Assembly: GCA_045599035.1 (NCBI GenBank)
Contig: JAZRVI010000038.1
Location: 1 to 13,238 of the forward strand
DNA: 13,238 nt
Direction of reading: 5' to 3'
Source: CATZDY01 sp045599035
GTDB taxonomy: Bacteria > Bacillota > Desulfotomaculia > Desulfotomaculales > Desulfocucumaceae
Shown here: positions 1-7,041 of the stretch, in pieces
Layout: each line of letters opens with the position of its first letter
Numbering within the stretch: the stretch's first letter is position 1
Notes under the pieces: model-generated
The model's input: the letters and a program-made list of their open reading frames with translations, nothing else
Databases searched by the model: none
What the model was told of the DNA's origin: nothing
Program-made: the position numbers and the translations under genes

Positions 1-3000
1 TCTCAAACCAGCGGGGAAACAAATGAGCAGCTTTATAATTTAAAGGGTACTGTTGCCAGTTCTTCGGGCATAGCTGAAGTTTCTTACAAGCTGAATGATG
101 GTGAAAGCGTTATTCTGTTCAATGATGAAACCGGTGATCAGACTTCCTATACCATTGATGTTTCGGATATTGAACTGGCTGAAGGCAATAATACTATTAT
201 TGTTACGGTTGTGGACAGCAAAAATAATTCTATAGATAAGTCCATAACTTTGAACTATGTTGCCTCATTGAATGATGAAGAAGCTCCAAAAATTGTTTTA
301 AGTCCTACAGGTTATGAAATGACAGATGGAAAGATCCAAACGGATCAGGAGAGTATAATTCTTAAAGGAAATATCACTGATAATGTAAAATTGGATACGG
401 TTACCTGTCAAAACCAGGGAGTTAATGGAGAAACAAGCGATATTAAAATTGAGAACCCTGCTGATTTTGAAATAACAGTTCCTTTATATGTAGGCGGAAA
501 CAATCTTACTATAACTGCTAAGGATGCTTCAAATAACACGACCGAAAAATCTATTTATATTGACAGATTAAGTCAAACTGTTGAATTTCTGTCCACAGTA
601 AAAACAACTGATCTGGAAGATACCCAAGAAATATACGACAGTATTGTTAAGATTTGGACAGAAGGAGAAACTACCCAAAGTTACGAAGATGATTATACAT
701 GTATATTATTAAAGGAATCTTCTCCTTTGGTTGCGGCCGTCAAAAATAATCAAATTGCTATTGGCGATACTTACATGATTCCTCGAGGTGAGCAATTTGT
801 TATGGGATTTACTGGTGTTCTCCAATGGCACGGTGAAAGTGATGATTTAACTAATTATCCAGCTAACTCATATGAAGTAGTTAAATTTTCGTCTCCTTCC
901 CTGGAAGATATTTTTGAAGGGGATGTCAGACTGGACTTTTCCGGGGGCATTGATAAAGAAAATCCGGTTGAGTTCATTTTGTTGCCTGATGGAACAGAAT
1001 ATGAAATAACTCATAATAATGAAGTAAGGATTTTTTCTATTCCTGAAAATGATGATTCTGAAGATGGTGATTCTGAAGATGATGATTCTGAAGATGATGA
1101 TTTTGCTAATCCAGGCTGGCAGCCTAAAGAGCTGATCAATGGTTTGAATCCCAAGTTTAATGCAGCTGGTTCTTTTGATGGTTTGGATCTTATGATAAAT
1201 ATTGATGATATAGTTATCTATGACGGAGATGGCAAGAAGTCTTCTAAAAATGATCAAATTACCGTACAAGGACAATTTGGAATCAAGAACCTAAACTATA
1301 CTGGCGGTCTGGAATGGTACCGCAATTACAATCCATCTAATCTGGAATTGCTTCCTCAGCAAATATTATCTAAAGTAACTTATGAAGTAGTTGGTGAATT
1401 GGAAGCTAAATATGAGGCTGAAGTTAATACAAAGGAATTTGTCAAATTTATGAACGGAGGATTTGATAATAAGGCTGACTTTGAGCTTCTTAAGCTCCAG
1501 GGAGTAGACTTTGATAATAAAATTGTTTTGGCCACATTTGGAGTTAGTCCTGCTATACCTGTTATACCTGGCAGTATAGAAACCGTTTCCGGGGAATCGA
1601 TGAGTACTCCTCTTAATCCCATCTTGCTGTTTTCCGTAATTATGGATTTGGATGGCAGTGTCAAAGGTGTGGCAACCCTGACTTTTTCGTATAATTCGTA
1701 TAATGAAAAAGGATTTAATCTCCAAAAAGAAGGATTTTCTGGAGCCTATGGTCCCCTGAGCAGTAACCTGGGGCAACGAAGCTACGATCTGCCTTTTGAA
1801 AGAAAGCTGGAAATATTTGATGTTTCTTCAGGATCTGCCGACGATAAAAATTCAGATCCATTTATGGGAGTCAAATTGGCCGGAGAATTGGAGGCCAAGC
1901 TTGAAGTCGGAGCTGGAGCAATGGCAGGTGTTATGATAGCAGGAATCATGCCAGCTTCGATAGACGGAATTGTGTTTTATCGTGCTGATGCCAAGGCCAA
2001 TGGCAGCATAGCCTTAAATAATCATGATGGTTTTAATATAGAGGGACAGGCTGAGTTTAAGCATGAGGTTGGAGTTCGGGTTGAGGGTGCTCTTAAGTTA
2101 TTGGCTGAGGCTTTTGGATTTACTGCTGAACTTAATAAAGATTTTACATGGGAAAAAATAATACTTTCAGCTTCTTCAGGAGATCCATCTTCAGGAGATC
2201 CAGTTGATCCAAGTAATCCAAGTGGAAAGTGCGGAGACAATCTGAGCTGGTCCTTTAATCCGGACACAGGGGTTCTGAATATTACGGGCAGCGGAGCGAT
2301 GTACGACTATGAAGAGAATAATTATACAACAACTGCTCCCTGGGAAGATTATTACTACGATATAAAGGTTATTAAGCTGCCCGAAGGACTGACCAGTATT
2401 GGGGATTGGGCATTTGCTAGATGTGACTTTTTGACTACGATAAATTTGCCGGACAGCCTGACCAGTATTGGGAGTGGGGCATTTTATATGTGTGACTTTT
2501 TGACTACGATTGATTTGCCGGACAGCCTGATCAGTATTGGGGATGAGGCATTTTGGAGTTGCAGCTCTTTGAGAAGGATTGATTGGCCGGACAGACTGAC
2601 CAGTATTGGGTATGGTGCATTTGCTTTTTGTGACTCTTTGACTAAGCTGGACTTGCCGGACAGCCTAAATCGTATTGGGGAGGATGCATTTTTTGGTTGT
2701 AGCTCTTTGATTACGATAAATTGGCCGGACAGACTGATCAGTATTGGGGAGGATGCATTTCATGCTTGTAGCTCTTTAACTGAGCTGGATTTGCCGGACA
2801 GACTGACCAGTATTGGGAGTGGGGCATTTTCTGATTGCAGCTCTTTGACTACGATAACTTTGCCGGACAGCCTGACCATTATTGAGAGTATGACATTTGA
2901 AGGTTGCAGCTCTTTGACTACGCTGGATTTGCCGGACAGACTGATCAGTATTGGGACTTGGACGTTTTTTAATTGCAGATCTTTGACGACACTGGATTTG

Positions 3001-4839
3001 CCGGACAGACTGACCAGTATTGGAGCTTTTGCATTTTCTGGTTGCAGCTCTTTGAAGGCGGCTTATTTCAGGGGAGATGCTCCCAGCGACTTTGGAGGCT
3101 GGTCTGCATTCTACTATGAAAATACTGTTTTCGGAGATGTTGCTTCTGATTTTGTTATCTATTATCTGGAAAGTAAATCAGGTTGGGCTACTCCTTATTG
3201 GAATGGCTATAACACTAGGCCTGCTAAGCCATCTGGAAAGTGCGGAGATAATCTGAGCTGGTCCTTTGATCCGGGCACGGGAGTTCTGGATATTACGGGC
3301 AGCGGAAAGATGGACGATTATGACTATTATACTTCTACTACTGCTCCCTGGGCAGATTATTGCTCCGATATAAAGGTTATTAATCTGCCGGGAGGTCTGA
3401 CTAATATTGGGGCTTATGCATTTGATAGGTGCGGCTCTTTGACTGAGCTGGATTTGCCGGACAGCCTGATCAGTATTGGGGATAGGGCATTTTATCGTTG
3501 TAGCTCTTTGACTACGCTGGATTTGCCGGACAGCCTGATCAGTATTGGGGATACGGCATTTTCTGAGTGCAGCTCTTTGACTACGATAAATTTGCCGGAC
3601 AGCCTGACCAGTATTGGGAGTGGGGCATTTTCTGATTGCAGCTCTTTGACTACGATAAATTTGCCGGACAGCCTGACCAGTATTGGGGATTATGCATTTT
3701 TTGGTTGCAGCTCTTTGATAACGCTGGATTTGCCGGACGGCCTGACGAGTATTGAGAATAATGCATTTGAGAGGTGTATATTTTTGACTACGATAAATTT
3801 GCCGAAAAGCCTGACCAGTATTGGGAATAGGGCATTTTCTGAGTGCAGATCTTTGACTACGATAAATTTGCCGGACAGCCTGACCAGTATTGGGGATTGG
3901 GCATTTGCTGGTTGCAGCTTTTTGAAGGCGGCTTATTTCAGGGGAAATGCTCCCAATAAATTTGGAAAGGATGTTTTCTTACTTACTGATGATCTTCTTG
4001 TTATCTATTATCTGGAAGGTAAGGACGGTTGGACTACTCCTGAATGGAAAGGGTATAAGGCCGAGCCGGTTAATTCATTGCCTGATAATCCATCTCCTGC
4101 TAATCCATCTGGAAAATGCGGAGATAATCTGAGCTGGTCCTTTAATCTGAACACGGGAGTTCTGGATATTACGGGCAGCGGAGCGATGTACGACTATGAC
4201 CTGATGTACGGCTACGACTCAGAATTCGAAACTATTACTGTTCCTTGGGCAGATTATTACCCCGTTACAAAGGCTATAAATCTGCCGGATACCCTGACCA
4301 GTATTGGGGATTGGGCATTTGCTAGATGTGACTTTTTGACTACGATAAATTTGCCGGACAGCCTGACCAGTATTGGGGATCATGCATTTGATGGTTGCAG
4401 CTCTTTGACTGAGCTGGATTTGCCGGACAGCCTGACCACTATTGGGGTTACGGCATTTCATGCTTGTAGCTCTTTAACTGAGCTGGATTTGCCGGACAGT
4501 CTGACTAGTATTGGGGGTTATGCATTTGGTAAGTGCAGCTCTTTGACTACGATGAATTTGTCGGACAGCCTGACCAGTATTGGGGATGAGGCATTTCTTT
4601 TGTGCGACTCTTTGACTGAGATAAATTTGCCGGACAGCCTGACCAGTATTGGGGATAGGGCATTTTCTAGTTGCCACTCTTTAACTACGGTTTATTTCAA
4701 GGGAAATGCTCCCAGCAGCTTTGGATCTGATGTTTTCAAAAATACTGCTTCTGATTTTGTTATCTATTATTTGGAAGGTAAAGACGGTTGGACTACTCCT
4801 GAGTGGAATGGCTATCCCGCCAAACCTGCGGTGTTTTAA
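1..4839 (+). CDS. Giant surface protein, Ig-like modules plus three BspA-type leucine-rich-repeat cassettes (5' partial)
   Basis: The frame is open from base 1 to the TAA at 4837-4839, so this is the last 1612 residues of a longer protein. The first possible start inside the window is a GTG at 211, but coding continues upstream of it with the same kind of sequence, so it is not the start. Residues about 1-90 and 94-190 look like two bacterial Ig-like beta-sandwich modules (each ends in a NNTIIVTVVD or NNLTITAKDA type strand). Residues 351-367 are an acidic Asp/Glu/Ser tract. Residues about 369-735 match no family I recognise. Residues 741-1612 are three BspA-like (LRR_5) cassettes, each opening with SGKCGDNLSWSF and closing with a VIYYLE...GW...W.GY motif. 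The protein ends in PAKPAVF with no LPXTG or SLH domain, so any signal peptide or anchor must be N-terminal, off-window. Members of this family are usually secreted adhesion or protein-binding proteins; the ligand here is unknown. Confidence 0.93.
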   Translation, partial: SQTSGETNEQLYNLKGTVASSSGIAEVSYKLNDGESVILFNDETGDQTSYTIDVSDIELAEGNNTIIVTVVDSKNNSIDKSITLNYVASLNDEEAPKIVLSPTGYEMTDGKIQTDQESIILKGNITDNVKLDTVTCQNQGVNGETSDIKIENPADFEITVPLYVGGNNLTITAKDASNNTTEKSIYIDRLSQTVEFLSTVKTTDLEDTQEIYDSIVKIWTEGETTQSYEDDYTCILLKESSPLVAAVKNNQIAIGDTYMIPRGEQFVMGFTGVLQWHGESDDLTNYPANSYEVVKFSSPSLEDIFEGDVRLDFSGGIDKENPVEFILLPDGTEYEITHNNEVRIFSIPENDDSEDGDSEDDDSEDDDFANPGWQPKELINGLNPKFNAAGSFDGLDLMINIDDIVIYDGDGKKSSKNDQITVQGQFGIKNLNYTGGLEWYRNYNPSNLELLPQQILSKVTYEVVGELEAKYEAEVNTKEFVKFMNGGFDNKADFELLKLQGVDFDNKIVLATFGVSPAIPVIPGSIETVSGESMSTPLNPILLFSVIMDLDGSVKGVATLTFSYNSYNEKGFNLQKEGFSGAYGPLSSNLGQRSYDLPFERKLEIFDVSSGSADDKNSDPFMGVKLAGELEAKLEVGAGAMAGVMIAGIMPASIDGIVFYRADAKANGSIALNNHDGFNIEGQAEFKHEVGVRVEGALKLLAEAFGFTAELNKDFTWEKIILSASSGDPSSGDPVDPSNPSGKCGDNLSWSFNPDTGVLNITGSGAMYDYEENNYTTTAPWEDYYYDIKVIKLPEGLTSIGDWAFARCDFLTTINLPDSLTSIGSGAFYMCDFLTTIDLPDSLISIGDEAFWSCSSLRRIDWPDRLTSIGYGAFAFCDSLTKLDLPDSLNRIGEDAFFGCSSLITINWPDRLISIGEDAFHACSSLTELDLPDRLTSIGSGAFSDCSSLTTITLPDSLTIIESMTFEGCSSLTTLDLPDRLISIGTWTFFNCRSLTTLDLPDRLTSIGAFAFSGCSSLKAAYFRGDAPSDFGGWSAFYYENTVFGDVASDFVIYYLESKSGWATPYWNGYNTRPAKPSGKCGDNLSWSFDPGTGVLDITGSGKMDDYDYYTSTTAPWADYCSDIKVINLPGGLTNIGAYAFDRCGSLTELDLPDSLISIGDRAFYRCSSLTTLDLPDSLISIGDTAFSECSSLTTINLPDSLTSIGSGAFSDCSSLTTINLPDSLTSIGDYAFFGCSSLITLDLPDGLTSIENNAFERCIFLTTINLPKSLTSIGNRAFSECRSLTTINLPDSLTSIGDWAFAGCSFLKAAYFRGNAPNKFGKDVFLLTDDLLVIYYLEGKDGWTTPEWKGYKAEPVNSLPDNPSPANPSGKCGDNLSWSFNLNTGVLDITGSGAMYDYDLMYGYDSEFETITVPWADYYPVTKAINLPDTLTSIGDWAFARCDFLTTINLPDSLTSIGDHAFDGCSSLTELDLPDSLTTIGVTAFHACSSLTELDLPDSLTSIGGYAFGKCSSLTTMNLSDSLTSIGDEAFLLCDSLTEINLPDSLTSIGDRAFSSCHSLTTVYFKGNAPSSFGSDVFKNTASDFVIYYLEGKDGWTTPEWNGYPAKPAVF
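1051..1101 (+). repeat. 15-bp tandem repeat encoding an acidic DDSED tract
   Basis: Three tandem copies of a 15-bp unit (GATGATTCTGAAGAT, the second copy with GGT as its first codon) are followed by a partial fourth. They encode the DDSED-type acidic tract at residues 351-367 of the surface protein. The tract sits between the upstream modules and the unrecognised central region. It could be a flexible linker or a calcium-binding segment. The period is a multiple of three, so copy-number change would keep the reading frame. Confidence 0.85.
2221..3231 (+). repeat. LRR cassette 1 (10 units of 69 bp)
   Basis: Residues 741-1077. The cassette has a header (SGKCGDNLSWSF, then TGVLNITGSGAM, then APW) followed by ten 23-residue units at 2389-3078, each of the form L-T-S-I-G-x-x-A-F-x-x-C-S-S-L-T-T-I-N-L-P-D-S. 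It closes with an AYFRGDAP segment and a VIYYLESKSGW tail. Every unit is exactly 69 bp and all ten keep the Cys at unit position 12. Cassette 1 is the most diverged of the three. Five of its units begin with Arg-Leu instead of Ser-Leu, and two carry Trp before Pro-Asp; neither change appears in cassettes 2 or 3. Confidence 0.92.
3232..4107 (+). repeat. LRR cassette 2 (8 units of 69 bp)
   Basis: Residues 1078-1369. It has the same header as cassette 1 (SGKCGDNLSWSFDP, TGSGKMDDY, APWADY), then eight 69-bp units at 3397-3948 without insertions or deletions, then an AYFRGNAP segment and a VIYYLEGKDGW tail. It ends in a Pro/Asn-rich linker (NPSPANP) that leads into cassette 3. The units are more uniform than in cassette 1: several share long identical DNA, and the Ser-Leu unit start is kept in nearly all. 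Confidence 0.92.
4108..4836 (+). repeat. LRR cassette 3 (6 units of 69 bp), C-terminal
   Basis: Residues 1370-1612. The header is SGKCGDNLSWSF, TGSGAMYDY and VPWADY. Six 69-bp units lie at 4294-4707, followed by a VYFKGNAP segment, the VIYYLEGKDGW tail and the C-terminus. The first unit of this cassette is identical in DNA to the first unit of cassette 1 over 84 bp (4294-4377 against 2389-2472). The stop codon follows the normal cassette tail, so this looks like the natural end of the protein and not a truncation. Confidence 0.92.
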
Positions 4840-4907
4840 TGGCCGTATTGCCTGCCTTTGCCGAAAGAATAAAGTGATTGGTCAAAAGTCAAGTCTGTAA
4901 GTGTTAA

Positions 4908-4941
4908 AAAGGGGCTTTCCACTTGTCTGGAAGGCCCCTTT
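4908..4941 (+). terminator. Hairpin terminator after the LRR surface-protein gene
   Basis: A 14-bp stem (4908-4921 with 4928-4941, one G-U pair, core GGGGCTTTCCA) has a 6-base loop and lies about 70 bases after the stop codon. The stem itself ends in TTT, but the run of T after it on the plus strand is weak. On the minus strand the hairpin is followed by TTTTTAAC, so it may act in both directions. No leftward gene ends here. Confidence 0.75.
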
Positions 4942-4973
4942 AAAATGGCATTGCAAAAGGAACAAATAATTAT

Positions 4974-5066
4974 TTCCGAAATAAGAAAAAATATGGAGCT
5001 TCGGAAAATAAATGCCTATATCGGAATATTACTTGATTTTTTGCGTAAGATATTCTATAATCGGAA
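4974..5066. promoter_or_regulatory. Cluster of TCGGAA boxes around the ATPase promoter (candidate operator)
   Basis: TCGGAA occurs on the plus strand at 5001, 5021 and 5061, and its reverse complement TTCCGA at 4974. The plus-strand copies are spaced 20 and 40 bases apart, close to whole helical turns. The 4973-4980 and 5000-5007 copies form an inverted repeat (TTTCCGAA with TTCGGAAA). The 5061 copy overlaps the last base of the -10 element. A similar box recurs after the gene at 6325. The pattern is seen directly; a role as operator is inference, and no cognate regulator is visible. Confidence 0.35.
5033..5061 (+). promoter_or_regulatory. Sigma-A-type promoter for the DUF4143 ATPase gene
   Basis: The -35 element is TTGATT (5033-5038), the spacer 17 bp, and the -10 element a perfect TATAAT (5056-5061). 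Transcription would start near 5068, just before the ribosome binding site. This rules out translation from the upstream in-frame ATG at 5012, which would lie outside the transcript. Confidence 0.75.
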
Positions 5067-5070
5067 TAAA

Positions 5071-5077
5071 AAAGGAG
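5071..5077 (+). promoter_or_regulatory. Ribosome binding site that fixes the ATPase start
   Basis: AAAGGAG lies 9 bases before the ATG at 5087. The alternative ATG at 5012 has no comparable site in front of it. Confidence 0.8.
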
Positions 5078-5086
5078 ACCGTACAC

Positions 5087-6310
5087 ATGGTCATTCGTAA
5101 GGAATATTTGAATCAACTGCTGGCCTGGAAAAATGAGCAGGTTATAAAGGTGGTTACCGGCATTCGGCGTTGCGGAAAGTCCACTCTATTGAAGCAGTTT
5201 CAAGATAGTCTGCTGCAGGAGGGAGTTTCTCAAGAACAGATCATTTTCATCAATTTTGAAGATTTGGATTATGAAGATTTGTTGGATTACAAAGCACTGT
5301 ATGCGTATATCAAGGAACGCCTCTGCCCGGATAAAATGACTTATATTTTTCTGGATGAAATTCAAAAAGTTGATTCCTTCCAAAAGGCTGTGGATAGCCT
5401 GTTTATCAAACCAAATACAGATATTTATATTACTGGTTCCAATGCCTATCTTCTTTCGGGCGATTTGGCAACCTTGCTCACCGGCAGATATGTCGAGATA
5501 TCAATGCTTCCTTTGTCTTTTGCAGAATATGTGGAATGCTTCGGAGGATCTGGTGAGCAGGTACTGGCAAAATATATGCAGTTCGGCGGATTTCCTTATC
5601 TTTCCCAAATGGAAAACACGGCTGAAAAAGTTGATACCTATCTGGAAGGAATCTATAATACTGTTGTTGTAAAGGATATAGAGGATCGGCAGGCTAGAAA
5701 AAATAGTGATCCCAACAAGCGGAAAATCACGGATATCACCTTGCTGAAAACAATTTCACGATATCTCGCAAGTGTGGTTGGCAATCCTGTTTCTGTCAAA
5801 AGTGTTTCTGACTATCTTGTTTCTTCTGGTCGAAAGGTTTCACCAAATACAGTAGATGATTATATGGAGGCTCTTCAGGAGTCTTTTATATTCTATCCTG
5901 TCGAACGCTTTGATATTAACGGAAAGCAGCTTTTGAAAGTGAATCGCAAATGGTATATCGTTGACCTTGGACTTCGCAATCATATTCTGCCAAAGAAGCG
6001 ATATGATCTTGGCTTCTCCCTGGAGAATATCGTATTTTTTGAGCTTCTCCGACGAGGTTATAAAGTGAATGTTGGCAAAAATGCTGATACCGAAGTTGAT
6101 TTTGTTGCACAGAAACAGGGAGTGTTGCATTACTATCAGGTGACCGCTGATATGACAAACGAGGATACCTTCAACCGTGAAATCAGACCGCTGCAGTCCA
6201 TTAAGGATAACTACGAAAAGATTATTCTCACATTGGATCACATGACCCCGGGCGACTATGAAGGAATTAAGGTAATTAATTTGCTTGACTGGTTGGTAGA
6301 GAAATACTAA
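5087..6310 (+). CDS. AAA-family ATPase with C-terminal DUF4143 domain
   Basis: A 407-residue protein read from the ATG at 5087. An N-terminal AAA domain carries Walker A GIRRCGKST (residues 25-33, Lys31), Walker B YIFLDEI (86-92, Asp90-Glu91) and a sensor-like ITGSNA (115-120). The segment LTGRYVEISMLPLSFAEY (131-148) is typical of this family, followed by the GGFPYL motif (167-172). The C-terminal DUF4143 region (about 210-407) contains LEN..FFELLRRGY and TEVDFVAQK...YYQV (335-352), which resembles a PD-(D/E)xK nuclease-like fold. Length is normal for the family. These ATPases are common in anaerobes, often in many copies, and their physiological role is not established. The gene is a single transcription unit with its own promoter and terminators, unrelated in function to its neighbours. 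The ORF can be extended to 5012, but the promoter lies inside that extension. Confidence 0.93.
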   Translation: MVIRKEYLNQLLAWKNEQVIKVVTGIRRCGKSTLLKQFQDSLLQEGVSQEQIIFINFEDLDYEDLLDYKALYAYIKERLCPDKMTYIFLDEIQKVDSFQKAVDSLFIKPNTDIYITGSNAYLLSGDLATLLTGRYVEISMLPLSFAEYVECFGGSGEQVLAKYMQFGGFPYLSQMENTAEKVDTYLEGIYNTVVVKDIEDRQARKNSDPNKRKITDITLLKTISRYLASVVGNPVSVKSVSDYLVSSGRKVSPNTVDDYMEALQESFIFYPVERFDINGKQLLKVNRKWYIVDLGLRNHILPKKRYDLGFSLENIVFFELLRRGYKVNVGKNADTEVDFVAQKQGVLHYYQVTADMTNEDTFNREIRPLQSIKDNYEKIILTLDHMTPGDYEGIKVINLLDWLVEKY

Positions 6311-6320
6311 AAAAGAATAT

Positions 6321-6340
6321 AGCTTCGGAATATAAACACC
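6321..6340 (+). repeat. Imperfect direct repeat flanking the ATPase gene
   Basis: AGCTTCGGAATATAAACACC here matches AGCTTCGGAAAATAAATGCC at 4997-5016 at 17 of 20 positions. The pair brackets the whole ATPase transcription unit, including its promoter. The copies may be remnants of an insertion or duplication boundary, or two copies of the TCGGAA regulatory box. The downstream copy overlaps the 5' arm of the first terminator. Confidence 0.4.
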
Positions 6341-6372
6341 CAATCCATAAAGGTTGAGTGTCTTTTCTTTTT
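6336..6372 (+). terminator. First terminator after the ATPase gene
   Basis: A 10-bp stem (6336-6345 with 6352-6361) with one mismatch and one G-U pair is followed by a T-rich run (CTTTTCTTTTTG). It starts about 25 bases after the stop codon. Confidence 0.65.
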
Positions 6373-6381
6373 GTCATTTGA

Positions 6382-6414
6382 AGGAGTAGTCATACGACTG
6401 CTCTTATTTTTTTT
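6382..6414 (+). terminator. Second, stronger terminator after the ATPase gene
   Basis: The stem GAGTAGTC / GACTGCTC (6384-6391 with 6396-6403) has a 4-base loop and is followed by TTATTTTTTTTG. It is a classic intrinsic terminator in the plus direction. It lies between the convergent ATPase and cotJ units. No equally clear terminator is seen for the leftward cotJ operon. Confidence 0.8.
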
Positions 6415-6450
6415 GCATTTCTTCCGGACAAAATTTGAAGCTGTTGGAAG

Positions 6451-7023
6451 CTAAAAATATTTCTTGCAATTCGCTTCTTCCTGCAATTTCATTAAAAGCT
6501 CCCCAAAACGCTGAAAGTGAACAATCTCTCTTTCCCGCAGCCAGCCCAAAACCTTAGTAACTTCCGGATCATCGGAAAGCTGCAAAAGGTTTTCATAAAC
6601 AGCTCTAGCTTTTTGTTCTGCTGCCATATCATCATAAATATCCGCAATGGGATCAGAAGTGCCGGAGACATAAGCAGCCACCCAGGGATTGCCGGAAGCA
6701 TTTTCCCAATACAAGCTCTTGCCATGATCCGCAAAATGACTGCCCCAACCCGCTTTTTTAAAATCTTCACCAGAGCAGTTTTCAGTTAATTTATAAACTA
6801 AACTGCCAACTATTTCCATGTGAGCCAGTTCTTCGGTTCCAATATCTGTTAGAACTGCCTTGGCCTGAGAAGTGGGAATGGTGTAGCGTTGATTCAGGTA
6901 ACGCAAAGAAGCTGATAATTCACCTTCTGGTCCTCCATATTGGCTGATAATAAGCGAAGCCAGTTGGGGGTTAGAACCGCAAACTTTAATCGGAATCTGG
7001 AGTTTCTTCTGATAAATCCACAT
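6451..7023 (-). CDS. cotJC: Spore coat protein CotJC, manganese-catalase family
   Basis: A 190-residue protein starting MWIYQKKLQIPIKV, the usual CotJC opening. It has the ferritin-like four-helix layout of the manganese-catalase family. Candidate dimetal ligands are Glu35, Glu65 and His68 (in EELAHME), Glu136 (in AAEQKAR) and His169 (in EIVHF). Their spacing, ExxH and then 33 residues between the later Glu and His, matches true manganese catalases. Known members sit in the spore coat; a peroxide-scavenging role is plausible but is inference here. The start at 7023 is preceded by AAAGGA about 9 bases upstream. It is the last gene of the cotJ operon, 18 bases after cotJB, and is probably made in the mother cell during sporulation. 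Confidence 0.95.
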   Translation of the reverse strand: MWIYQKKLQIPIKVCGSNPQLASLIISQYGGPEGELSASLRYLNQRYTIPTSQAKAVLTDIGTEELAHMEIVGSLVYKLTENCSGEDFKKAGWGSHFADHGKSLYWENASGNPWVAAYVSGTSDPIADIYDDMAAEQKARAVYENLLQLSDDPEVTKVLGWLREREIVHFQRFGELLMKLQEEANCKKYF

Positions 7024-7041
7024 TAGATTCCATCCTTTCTT

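Noticed and set aside
211..213. GTG as start codon of the LRR surface protein
   Set aside because: The frame is open to base 1 and encodes the same Ig-like type of sequence; no ribosome binding site precedes the GTG.
4219..4677. Minus-strand ORFs (4219-4461, 4474-4677) encoding repeated IPNTGQAVRQI-type peptides
   Set aside because: They are the antisense reading of the 69-bp LRR repeats, without ribosome binding sites or independent support.
2389..4707. Regular direct repeats that could suggest a CRISPR array
   Set aside because: The 69-bp units are contiguous coding repeats with no unique spacers and no cas genes nearby.
2389..4707. Variable protein of a diversity-generating retroelement
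   Set aside because: Variation is spread over all units, and no reverse transcriptase or template repeat is visible in the window.
5012..5086. Longer ATPase start at 5012
   Set aside because: The sigma-A promoter (5033-5061) lies inside this extension, and the ATG at 5087 has the good ribosome binding site.
5840..6343. 167-residue minus-strand ORF opposite the ATPase gene
   Set aside because: It is antisense to conserved DUF4143 coding sequence, has no recognisable motif, and runs into the terminator region.
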